From the NCBI GenBank assembly GCA_001773385.1, contig MEWJ01000046.1:1-32552 (forward strand): a DNA stretch of 32,552 nucleotides, in the 5' to 3' direction. How positions within the stretch are numbered: position 1 is the first letter of the stretch; every line of letters begins with the position of its first letter. A program made the translations under genes and the position numbers. The notes under the pieces are model-generated. The model saw nothing but the letters and a program-made list of their open reading frames with translations. It was not told the DNA's origin and made no database searches. Source of the stretch: a candidate division WWE3 bacterium RIFOXYD1_FULL_43_17 (lineage in GTDB: Bacteria; Patescibacteriota; WWE3; UBA101185; UBA10185). Positions 15,757-24,650 of this stretch are shown in pieces.

Positions 15757-18700
15757 TTATCTCCTTTGTAAAATAATGTTTTTACTAATATCGGTCGTTG
15801 TGCTGTCTATTTTCACAGTTTCGCTCTGAGCAACGTGTGATTTGGCCGAGTACGACAGTTTATATGTTCCCGGTACCAGATTTTGAATTGAAAAAGCCCC
15901 AGCCGAATCAGTGTAGTAAGTTTTTTTGGAGCGTTTAGCACCATCTTTAATTACTACAATTTTCGCTAAGTACACGGGTGTGCCTGACGAAGAAGTGACA
16001 GTGCCGTGTATTGATCCGGTGACATTGACTTGCGCAAACGTTGTTGCGTTCACGGTAGCACTTGCCGCAGATACATTCCCTGCAGCGTCCCTTGCTTTAA
16101 CGAAATAATAGTAAGTGCTAGACGGGGATCTGGTGGCATCTCCATAGCTTGTAGTTGTAACCGTAGCAACCTTGACATTATCTCTGTATACCTCGTACGA
16201 AGAAACTGCCACATTATCAGTTGATGCCGACCAGCCCAGATTAATTTGAGTGGAAGACACTGCTGTTGCAACTGGATTGGCAGGTACACTTGGGGCGGTA
16301 GCATCCGGTGCCGCTGATGTACTGGCACTCACAGTACTAGATGCAGCTGAAACATTTCCTGCAGCGTCCCTCGCTCTAACATAAAAGGTGTAAGCAGTAA
16401 ACGGGGTTAGCCCCGTATTGCTGTAAGTCAACGATGTTACTGTCGCGACCTTTATATTGTTGCGGTACACATCGTAACCTGTAACGCCCACGTTGTCAGT
16501 GGAAGCTGTCCAGACCAAGTTGACTTGTGTTGATGTTATTAAAGCAACATTTAGAGTAGGAGGCGCCGTCGGAGCTGAGGTATCTGCACCAGCCTGTGTT
16601 GTGGCACTTACAGTATTTGAGGCTGCAGAAACGTTGGAAGCGGCATCAATTGCCTTCACATAGAAACTGTATGTTGTTGAAGATGAAAGCCCGGTGTTGC
16701 TGTAAGAAGTAGCGGTTACGGTGGCTACTTTAACGTTATTTCTATAAACCTCATAGCCTGTAACACCGACGTTATCGGTAGAGGCTGACCAGGATAAGTT
16801 AATTTGTGTGGCTGACACTACAGAAGCTGTAAGGTTTGCCGGTGTGCTCGGTGCTGAGGTGTCGGCTACTGTTAACGTTGTTGCAGTTGCAGTGTTTGAT
16901 GCTGCTGAGTAGTTAGATGCTGCATCAAAAGCTTTCACATAAAATGAATATGATGTTGAAGAAGTCAACCCGCTATTGTTGTATGAGGTCGATGTTACGG
17001 TCGCCACCTTAACGTTATTTCTGTATACCTCGTAGCCTGTAACTCCGACATTATCCGTGGAAGCGGACCAGCTCAAATTAATCTGCGAGGAAGATGCGGC
17101 TGTTGCGGCGAGATTTGACGGCACACTTGGGGGTGTTGTGTCGGATACCGGGGGTGGGGGCGGGTTAGTTACGCCCGATGCCGTTATAGAAAAGGTATCA
17201 GTAAAAGGTGTTGTCGAAGCATTATCAACATAGGTAGAAGTAATTCCGGTCGGCGCCACAGTAAATTTCGAGAAACCGTACGCGACGTCATTTGTTGATG
17301 CAAAAAATATATTGTGCACGTCGGATGAAGATATGGCGTAGTGTCCTATTCCTCCCGCTCCGTTAATAAAAAGTACCGTTCCTAAACCTTTCTTATAATT
17401 CGGGCCAGCCCCGCCTTGTGTGCTTGGAACTATACAGGCGGTGTTTGCGGCAGACGAGTTAGAGCTCGATATCGATGAACATGAAGGGTTTAGATACAGC
17501 TGCTTACCTCTTTCGTAGTTATGCTCGTGTCCGTGCATAAGTAAATCGGGTCTTTTTTTCATAATAAGCTGGAAGAAATCAGGTCCCACTTCATCCCCCT
17601 TAATACCGGTGCTTAGATACGTTTCGTGACTTGAAACAATTATCCATTTGCGTCCTAATACACGTGCTTCGTCAATTCTATCTGCAAGCCAGTTATACCT
17701 CTCGTTACCTACGGTAAATGTAAATAAACCGCCGTACAAAAAGTTCATTTTCGGATCGACCATGATAAACCTTGTTGTAGGATTCTCTAAAGGAAAGTCG
17801 AAATAAAACTCTTTTCCATAATTATCGGTTCCGGTAGGAGATCCGCCGGTACCAAGGTTGGGAGATTGAACAGAATTCAACCTGTCAGGTAGACATGTGG
17901 CATCTACAAAGTAATCTATTACACCGTTTCCGGGATTATCTACACCGTTCTCGTGGCCACCGGCGATGACTGTGAAAGGTTTACTACCCCAGTTAGGTTT
18001 AACATATTCGTTGCACCAGTTATATTCGTTTTTTCCCGAAGGCAATTGATAAGATAAATCTCCGAGTGACAAATAGAAATCAGCCCCCGATGCTCCAGCC
18101 TTCTTAAATGCTGTAGAACCGGCGCTGCCATAACCGTGGTCTCCTGCCGCAGCAAAAGAGTAAGTCTGTCCTGCGGGAGCTCCTGTCGCTCCGTACTCAA
18201 AAGCTCCTATATCCATGGTGGATGCAGGAACATTTGCTCCGTCCAGGTCCGTTGAATATCCTCCGTTATCACTGGTGCCCCCATTTACAGCGGGACTACC
18301 GGATTTCAGGTGCATATCTATAACCGAAGTGTAGGTGTCCTCTACAGTGGCAAACTGCGGGTCGGCGACCCTGGAAGATCCGTTTACGCTATATGAGGTT
18401 GGTTCAGGAGTTTTATTAAAAATGTTATTGGACTCGACAAATGTAGTTCCACCAAAGTACGCGGATTTCTGTCCTCCAGAAAAAATATTGTTTTTTATTG
18501 TGAAAACCGGAGTGGTAGACGTATTACAGTTACCGGCGCATACAAAAGCCTGTGCGGACGAGCCGGTTAAATAAACTGTGTTGTTATAAAAAGAGGAGTT
18601 AAGTACGGGTCCGTAGTTGTCTCCCGCTCCTCTGGTAACGAAGCCTTTGCCATAAGCAAGTTTTGCAACTATAAGATTGTAACCAAATTTATTGTCGGAA

Positions 18701-19623
18701 GTTCTGGCATGACCGAGCTCTGAGAAAGTTTCGTTGTTGTAAGCCTTATTGTGATGGATATTATTTCTCTTTCCACCGTACACTTCTACCGCCGAGCCGT
18801 CCCTTGTGTAAACTCTCGAACAGGCGTCATTCCCTGAAAACTCATTGTATGCAATTTCGTTGTCATCGCCCCAAACTAAAACACCCATGGCACCGGCGTC
18901 AGACTGGGAATTCATCATTTTGTTGTCTATAAACACACTATTTAATACTTTGTTGTGATTTGAAACCGGTCCGCTGGTTAGGTCTCCGGCTATGTAGACA
19001 CCCGCGTAAAGGTTTGTTGCCCTGATATTTTTAATAGTGACGTCGTGGGAGTTCTTATCAAGCTTTATCCCTGACATTGTGCCGATGGGACCGTTTTGGC
19101 AGGACGAATCTTTTGATACGGTCGACAGGTCCGCTGTAACGTGAAGATTAGTAATTACAATGTAAGCTCCGCTGACAACAATGGCTTCTCCGCTTGTTTT
19201 CTTAACAATTTTCGGATAGGAACCCTCACCGTAGGCACTGACCAGTATCTGGTCTGTAGAATTGCCGCTCTCTGTAATACTCAAAACGCCGTTGGCCGTG
19301 TCCGTACAAGTCGTATCGCGTTTTATGTACAAAGCGTCTCCCGCGGTCAAAGTAACACCATTTGCTTTTGTAAACGTTTTCCACGGAGTACCTACAGTAT
19401 TTCCTGCATTCGAGTCATTACCGTTTTGACAATCTACATAATAGAGCCTTCCGGTGGCCAAAGATAAAACATTTCCGGGGTCGATTTTACCTATCAGATT
19501 ACGGGATAGCTCTTTAACCTTAGGAATTCCTTTGTATGACAGAAGGGCTCCGGTAGCCAATACAATTCCGAGTACCAATGCAACGTGCGCAAAGCCGTGC
19601 TCAGACGTCTTTTTTATTTGCAT
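15757..19623 (-). CDS. Giant anchored surface protein: parallel beta-helix (choice-of-anchor-Q-like) + purple-acid-phosphatase-like metallophosphatase + 4 FN3 + carboxypeptidase regulatory-like domain
   Basis: GFAHVALVLGIVLATGALL anchor; YYVDCQNGNDSNAGNTVGTPWKTFTKAN ... MDIGAFEY; AAAGDHGYG, LSLGDLSYQ, GGHEN, SSHETYL, MHGHEHNYERG; four D(T/A)xxPSxP...DNVGVTGYEVYRNNVKVATV units; SIHGTVTSSSGTPVYLAKIVV...DSAGAFSIQNLVPGTYKLSYSAKSH. Confidence 0.9.
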   Translation of the reverse strand: MQIKKTSEHGFAHVALVLGIVLATGALLSYKGIPKVKELSRNLIGKIDPGNVLSLATGRLYYVDCQNGNDSNAGNTVGTPWKTFTKANGVTLTAGDALYIKRDTTCTDTANGVLSITESGNSTDQILVSAYGEGSYPKIVKKTSGEAIVVSGAYIVITNLHVTADLSTVSKDSSCQNGPIGTMSGIKLDKNSHDVTIKNIRATNLYAGVYIAGDLTSGPVSNHNKVLNSVFIDNKMMNSQSDAGAMGVLVWGDDNEIAYNEFSGNDACSRVYTRDGSAVEVYGGKRNNIHHNKAYNNETFSELGHARTSDNKFGYNLIVAKLAYGKGFVTRGAGDNYGPVLNSSFYNNTVYLTGSSAQAFVCAGNCNTSTTPVFTIKNNIFSGGQKSAYFGGTTFVESNNIFNKTPEPTSYSVNGSSRVADPQFATVEDTYTSVIDMHLKSGSPAVNGGTSDNGGYSTDLDGANVPASTMDIGAFEYGATGAPAGQTYSFAAAGDHGYGSAGSTAFKKAGASGADFYLSLGDLSYQLPSGKNEYNWCNEYVKPNWGSKPFTVIAGGHENGVDNPGNGVIDYFVDATCLPDRLNSVQSPNLGTGGSPTGTDNYGKEFYFDFPLENPTTRFIMVDPKMNFLYGGLFTFTVGNERYNWLADRIDEARVLGRKWIIVSSHETYLSTGIKGDEVGPDFFQLIMKKRPDLLMHGHEHNYERGKQLYLNPSCSSISSSNSSAANTACIVPSTQGGAGPNYKKGLGTVLFINGAGGIGHYAISSSDVHNIFFASTNDVAYGFSKFTVAPTGITSTYVDNASTTPFTDTFSITASGVTNPPPPPVSDTTPPSVPSNLAATAASSSQINLSWSASTDNVGVTGYEVYRNNVKVATVTSTSYNNSGLTSSTSYSFYVKAFDAASNYSAASNTATATTLTVADTSAPSTPANLTASVVSATQINLSWSASTDNVGVTGYEVYRNNVKVATVTATSYSNTGLSSSTTYSFYVKAIDAASNVSAASNTVSATTQAGADTSAPTAPPTLNVALITSTQVNLVWTASTDNVGVTGYDVYRNNIKVATVTSLTYSNTGLTPFTAYTFYVRARDAAGNVSAASSTVSASTSAAPDATAPSVPANPVATAVSSTQINLGWSASTDNVAVSSYEVYRDNVKVATVTTTSYGDATRSPSSTYYYFVKARDAAGNVSAASATVNATTFAQVNVTGSIHGTVTSSSGTPVYLAKIVVIKDGAKRSKKTYYTDSAGAFSIQNLVPGTYKLSYSAKSHVAQSETVKIDSTTTDISKNIILQRR
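16030..17142 (-). repeat. Four tandem FN3-encoding repeats, period ~279 bp
   Basis: Unit starts (Asp codon) at 17142, 16863, 16584, 16305 are exactly 279 bp apart; units 1-2 nearly identical in DNVGVTGYEVYRNNVKVATV core. Confidence 0.9.
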
Positions 19624-19629
19624 ACTATT

Positions 19630-19660
19630 ATTGTATTCCTAAAACGGGGATATGTGTCAA
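19630..19660 (-). promoter_or_regulatory. Promoter of the 1288-aa gene: TTGACA-N19-TACAAT, 6 nt before ATG
   Basis: Minus strand TTGACACATATCCCCGTTTTAGGAATACAATAATAGTATG. Confidence 0.65.
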
Positions 19661-19709
19661 CGATTGATTAAACACAAGCGGAAATAGCGTGTATAATGAC
19701 AAATTGTCT

Positions 19710-21539
19710 ATGAACCTTAGAAATATTGCCATAATCGCACACGTCGACCACGGAAAAACCACTATCGTAGATGGTTTGTTAAAGCAGTCCAAAACCTTCA
19801 GAGACAACGAATCCGAGATGAGCCAGGACCTGATACTTGACTCCAACGACCAGGAACGTGAAAGAGGGATTACAATCCTGGCCAAGAATACCGCAGTAAT
19901 CTACAAAGACACCAAAATTAACATAATAGACACCCCCGGCCACTCCGATTTCGGAGGAGAAGTTGAACGTACCTTAAATATGGCGGACGGCGCACTTTTG
20001 GTGGTGGATTCTCAGGAAGGCCCGATGCCCCAGACAAAATTTGTTTTAAAAAAAGCTTTGGAATTGGGTTTAAAAATAATAGTAGTTGTAAATAAAATCG
20101 ATAAAAAAGACGCGTTAATAAAAAACTCACTGCACAAAATCTATGATCTGTTTTTGGAACTAGCAACGCACGAAAACCAGCTGGAAATTCCTATTCTTTA
20201 TGCAATAGGCAGGGACGGAAAAGCCTGGAAAGACTTTGATTTCTCGAAAATCGCAGAACTTACGGCTGCCCCGGCTGACTTTACCCCTATTTTTGAGGCT
20301 GTTTTGAAGCACGTGCCGCAGCCTGAATCAAGGGATAGCGAACCTTTTCAGATGCTGGTCTCAACATTAGACTGGGACAACTATAAAGGTAAGTACGCGA
20401 TTGGCAGAGTGACCAGAGGAGTTGTTAAACCGGGAATGCCTGTAATTCTGATTTCAGCGGACGGAAAAACTGAAAAAACTTCAGTCGAGAAAGTTTTTGT
20501 AAACCAGGGTTTAAAAAGAGTCGAAACTGAAATAGGAGTATCAGGAGATATCGTTTCGCTCACCGGTATAAAGAACGCGAATATCGGCGAGACCGTCTGC
20601 GATGCAGCCACTCCCGAAGCCTTACCCACGATAAAAATCGAGGAGCCTACGCTAGCCATCTCAATCGGACCTAACACCTCACCATTTTTGGGAAAAGAAG
20701 GTAAATTTTTAACCGGACGACAGATTTTAGAAAGAATAGAACGGGAGCTTCAAACAAATGTTGCTATGAAATTTAAAATCGAGGAAGGACAGTATGTTTT
20801 ATCCGGACGCGGTGAACTTCACCTTTCAGTTTTCTTAGAAACTCTAAGAAGAGAGGGTTTTGAGCTTAGCGTAGGAAAGCCCAGGGTTATAACTAAAACT
20901 ATCGACGGCGTAGAAATGGAACCTGTCGAAGAACTTACTATCGACGTTGAAAATACACACCTCGGAGCAATAAAAAGTGAGCTGGGAAGAAGACATGGGG
21001 TCTTGATGTCCCAGGAAGAACTTACTTCCGAATCCTCAAGGCTTGTATTTGAAATCGCCACGAGAGGTATTCTTGGGTTAAGAGGCATTTTGCTGACCCT
21101 TTCAAAGGGTACGGCGGTATTAAGCTCAATGTTCTCGAAATACGAGAAGTTAGGTGCTGCAATACCTAAACTAAGAAAAGGTGCGATTGTAGCCTCTCAT
21201 AGTGGCAAAGCCGTACCACACGGACTGGTACCTGCACACGAAAAAGGCCCTGTTTTCATAGCTCCCCAGACTACGGTCTATCAGGGAATGATAGTAGGCA
21301 TAAACGGCCGCGACGAAGACGTCGAGGTGAATGTTTGTAAAGAAAAACAACTAACCAATAACAGGTCGTCAGGCGAGGACGGTATCACAATTCCTCCGCC
21401 GGTAGAGATGAGTTTAGAGCAGTACTTAGGCCTTTTAGAGGACGATGAGCTTTTAGAGATAACTCCGGTGTCCCTAAGACTAAGAAAAAAGATCCTGGAC
21501 TCTACTTTAAGGCGCAGGGCCATATCCAGGATAATTTGA
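19710..21539 (+). CDS. typA: GTP-binding ribosome-associated protein TypA/BipA
   Basis: MNLRNIAIIAHVDHGKTTIVDGLLKQ, ERGITILAKN, DTPGHSDFGGEVERTLNM, VVNKIDKKDA, GRGELHLSVFLETLRREGFELSVGKPRVI; start at 19710 rather than 19689. Confidence 0.96.
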   Translation: MNLRNIAIIAHVDHGKTTIVDGLLKQSKTFRDNESEMSQDLILDSNDQERERGITILAKNTAVIYKDTKINIIDTPGHSDFGGEVERTLNMADGALLVVDSQEGPMPQTKFVLKKALELGLKIIVVVNKIDKKDALIKNSLHKIYDLFLELATHENQLEIPILYAIGRDGKAWKDFDFSKIAELTAAPADFTPIFEAVLKHVPQPESRDSEPFQMLVSTLDWDNYKGKYAIGRVTRGVVKPGMPVILISADGKTEKTSVEKVFVNQGLKRVETEIGVSGDIVSLTGIKNANIGETVCDAATPEALPTIKIEEPTLAISIGPNTSPFLGKEGKFLTGRQILERIERELQTNVAMKFKIEEGQYVLSGRGELHLSVFLETLRREGFELSVGKPRVITKTIDGVEMEPVEELTIDVENTHLGAIKSELGRRHGVLMSQEELTSESSRLVFEIATRGILGLRGILLTLSKGTAVLSSMFSKYEKLGAAIPKLRKGAIVASHSGKAVPHGLVPAHEKGPVFIAPQTTVYQGMIVGINGRDEDVEVNVCKEKQLTNNRSSGEDGITIPPPVEMSLEQYLGLLEDDELLEITPVSLRLRKKILDSTLRRRAISRII

Positions 21540-21620
21540 ATATAGGGGCTTGCGTGGTATACTTCTAGCTGTGTCTGATTGAGATTAACCCGTTTTTTCT
21601 CTTTCCCCACTAAAAAACAT

Positions 21621-22871
21621 ATGCATACTAAAAGTTATGGACATAGTAATAGCAGTTCGAGGTTTGCCCGCAGCCGAAGAAAGTTCGGAAGTGCCCGTAA
21701 TTATGGGTCTTCCAGCAGTAGTTTCGGAGGAGCAAGCAGGTTTCAAAGAAGAAATCCCTATTCAGGTTCATACATAAACACCGATTTATTCGTCTCTAAG
21801 GCAGTCAAAGGCGAGACTGAGTCGATGTACGTTCCCACAATGACTTTTAACGACTATGTGCTCGTCCAATCTTTACAAAAAAACATCTCTAAAAAGGCAT
21901 ATTTGCACCCCACTAAAATCCAGGCAGAAATAATACCCCAGATACTGGGCGGACAAGATGTTCTTGGAGTCGCCTGCACAGGGTCGGGAAAAACAGCTGC
22001 CTATCTTATACCTATGATAAATAAGGTAATGAAAAACCAGGGACAGAAATGTTTGATAATTGCCCCTACCAGAGAATTAATTAATCAAATCAGAGCCGAA
22101 TACAGCCTACTTATCTCAGGAACCCACTTAAGAGATGTCGTTATAATGGGAGGCGCCAGCTATTCAGAACAAATCAGACTTATTAAAAAAGACCCTCACT
22201 TTGTTATCGCTACTCCCGGAAGACTTTTAGATCTTTGTGAAAGAAAGCAAATAGACTTAAGTTCTTTTAATAACATTATTCTTGATGAAGTAGACGAAAT
22301 GCTGGACATGGGATTTATAAACGACGTTAAAAAGATTATTGCGAAATTAAACAATACAAGACAGTCATTATTTTTCTCCGCTACCCTATCTAAAAAGTCC
22401 GAAGAAGTTGCAAATTCATTATTAAGAAATCCCTACAAAGTAGAAATAGAAAAACAGGAAGCCGTAAAAAACGTAGATCAGGATATCGTTAGAGTAGATT
22501 CAAGTAAGAGCAAAATAGAGGTTTTACACGGTTTACTAATTAATGCCGATTTCAAAAGAGTTTTGATATTTTCAAAAACCAAAAGAGGGGCTGAAGAAGT
22601 ATCCTCTGAATTAAGAAAAAGAGGCCATAAATCAGGCGCTTTACACGGAAATAAATCCTTAGGACAACGTTCAAAAGTGTTAAGCGAGTTTAAAAAGTAC
22701 GAAATAGACATTCTTGTAGCTACCGACGTCGCCTCAAGAGGAATTGACGTGCCCGACATAACACATGTTATTAACTACGATCCCCCGGCGACCTTTACTG
22801 ACTATATTCACCGTGTCGGAAGGACCGGAAGAATGGGTAAAAAAGGCGTTGCTTTGACCTTCGTAAGGTAA
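21621..22871 (+). CDS. DEAD-box RNA helicase (DEVD variant) with N-terminal Ser/Gly/Arg-rich extension
   Basis: GVACTGSGKTAAYLIPM, PTRELINQIRAEY, ATPGRLLDL, ILDEVDEMLDMGF, FFSATLS, DVASRGIDVPDITHVINYDPP, HRVGRTGRMGKKG; start likely M at 21621. Confidence 0.93.
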   Translation: MHTKSYGHSNSSSRFARSRRKFGSARNYGSSSSSFGGASRFQRRNPYSGSYINTDLFVSKAVKGETESMYVPTMTFNDYVLVQSLQKNISKKAYLHPTKIQAEIIPQILGGQDVLGVACTGSGKTAAYLIPMINKVMKNQGQKCLIIAPTRELINQIRAEYSLLISGTHLRDVVIMGGASYSEQIRLIKKDPHFVIATPGRLLDLCERKQIDLSSFNNIILDEVDEMLDMGFINDVKKIIAKLNNTRQSLFFSATLSKKSEEVANSLLRNPYKVEIEKQEAVKNVDQDIVRVDSSKSKIEVLHGLLINADFKRVLIFSKTKRGAEEVSSELRKRGHKSGALHGNKSLGQRSKVLSEFKKYEIDILVATDVASRGIDVPDITHVINYDPPATFTDYIHRVGRTGRMGKKGVALTFVR

Positions 22872-23075
22872 GTTTTCCCCTATTTATCGTTTTTGACCCC
22901 AGGGATCCCAAGCTTTGTTGTAGTGATGAAGTGCAGTTGTTTCGGGTCACAATCGGTATGAAAATGAACCACATCTTATCCGGCTCAATAGACGTCGACG
23001 AGAAAAAAGGAAAATACCTTTTCACAATTGCCGTTGTAGCCAAAGTTTGGAAATAGTTTTTAATACGGGATTTAA

Positions 23076-23112
23076 GGGACAAAGACGTTTTATACTCTTT
23101 GTTCCTTTTTTT
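23076..23112 (+). terminator. Intrinsic terminator (plus strand)
   Basis: GGGACAAAG (23076-23084) ... CTTTGTTCC (23097-23105) followed by TTTTTTT. Confidence 0.78.
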
Positions 23113-24619
23113 AATTCTTTTTATCTCTGCTGCCTGCAACCCTGTATATTTTTACGACAGTCTCTCCCTCCTCATTTTCAATTTCGTGCACAGTATGCTT
23201 ATTTTTAATTTGTGGAAAACTATAATCAGTAGCGAACGTTTGCGGTCTTTTAATACCGATAGCGTAGAAGTCAGCATCGGACTTAAATTCCGTATCCATA
23301 TAGTATTTAGCAATCTGAGGGTATTCGTTTGTGTAGTATCCGAACTTCTCATTGCTCAACTTGTTCTGGTCGTTAACCCATTTGTTTATCTCCGCCCACT
23401 TCCTGCTATGCGTAAACCCGGACTTATGTCTAAAATTGTTCTCATCGCCATACTTAGGTGTCGGTAAAAATAAGATTTTCTCCTGCTCAAACGGATACTC
23501 TTTTTTGTGGTCTACATATATTACATAACTTTGGATGAACAAGAAAAGAAAAATCAGTCCTACAATGAGGGCAAAGTACCGCGACAGATGTTTGATAAGA
23601 AAATAGAAACCATAAGAGACAAGAATGACCAATGGATAAAAATAATTGTAAAAATGAAGTCCGGAGTAAGAAACAGCAACTTTAAAAAGAACAAGTACGA
23701 GTAAAAACCAGACTACCGGCATGTAGATTTTCTTTTTTAATAAGTAGACCGCTCCAACTAAACCGCCGATAGTATACAGATAGAGGGTAAGAAAAGGGTT
23801 ATATAAATTGAACTGAGCTGCATCCCCGTGTTTTAAAAATGGATTTGTAAAGCCTAATATTTTGTCCGCATAGTCAGTATTAAACTCCGGATGTGTCTGC
23901 ATATACTGAAAGTAAGGAATATAAAAAGGAGCAAGAATACCGGCGCCGATAATAAGGTTTAATAAAGTAACACCCAGCTTATACCGTAAGGTGTAGTTTC
24001 TATTCAATAAAAAACTTCCATAGAAAAACGCGATGGGAATAAGGATAAAGGCCGCGAACCAATGAGCGTAGAGTGATAAGCACAGCAGAATTGTCCCCAT
24101 CAAACTGCTCTTAACCACATTTTCAGGTTTTTTCCATAAATCCACGTAAAAATATAAAGCCGCAAAAGATAAGAAGAAGTTTAAGTTTTGGTACTGAGCT
24201 ATTCTCCCGTATGCAACTATCAGTCCGTTTACACTAAATAAAAATGCACTAAAAAATGCTATCAAATAATTTCCGGAGAGTTTTTTTACAAACGCATAGA
24301 ATACGTATACAGCACAGAAGCTAAATAGAGCAAAAGGAAGTCTCTGAGCAAATTCGTTGCCGTAGCTGTTACCGTTTAAAGTGTACGGGATGTAACCAAC
24401 CAAAAGCTGTAAAGGACCTTTTCTTTGGCTTAAGGTAAACTCCCACATACTCATTCCGGGATCTTTTTTACCTCCGCGGTAAAAAAAAGTACCCGGCTCA
24501 TCGGATATATAATCTGAGTATCCTAAATTCACAAAACGTAATACGAAACTTGCGGTGAGCAACAAAACTATGAGAATTATTTCAACGTGTATGCCCCGCT
24601 GCCTCAGTACCTTAAACAT
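23111..24619 (-). CDS. GT39/ArnT-like membrane glycosyltransferase
   Basis: N-terminal NLGYSDYISDEPGTFFYR (acidic first-loop motif), many TM segments, soluble C-terminal tail. Confidence 0.82.
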   Translation of the reverse strand: MFKVLRQRGIHVEIILIVLLLTASFVLRFVNLGYSDYISDEPGTFFYRGGKKDPGMSMWEFTLSQRKGPLQLLVGYIPYTLNGNSYGNEFAQRLPFALFSFCAVYVFYAFVKKLSGNYLIAFFSAFLFSVNGLIVAYGRIAQYQNLNFFLSFAALYFYVDLWKKPENVVKSSLMGTILLCLSLYAHWFAAFILIPIAFFYGSFLLNRNYTLRYKLGVTLLNLIIGAGILAPFYIPYFQYMQTHPEFNTDYADKILGFTNPFLKHGDAAQFNLYNPFLTLYLYTIGGLVGAVYLLKKKIYMPVVWFLLVLVLFKVAVSYSGLHFYNYFYPLVILVSYGFYFLIKHLSRYFALIVGLIFLFLFIQSYVIYVDHKKEYPFEQEKILFLPTPKYGDENNFRHKSGFTHSRKWAEINKWVNDQNKLSNEKFGYYTNEYPQIAKYYMDTEFKSDADFYAIGIKRPQTFATDYSFPQIKNKHTVHEIENEEGETVVKIYRVAGSRDKKN

Positions 24620-24650
24620 GAGTTAAGTTTAACACCCGAAAAGGCTATTC

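Noticed and set aside
15338-15829. 163-aa plus-strand ORF
   Set aside because: Antisense to the cupredoxin-like gene; Ser/Thr-rich shadow composition.
16030-17142. CRISPR array as explanation of regular repeats
   Set aside because: Period is 279 bp, in frame, and encodes FN3 domains; no short repeats with unique spacers and no cas genes anywhere in the window.
22795-23139. 114-aa minus-strand ORF after the helicase
   Set aside because: Overlaps the helicase C-terminus and the GT39 stop; basic, no domain; the region is better explained by plus-strand transcription ending in the terminator.
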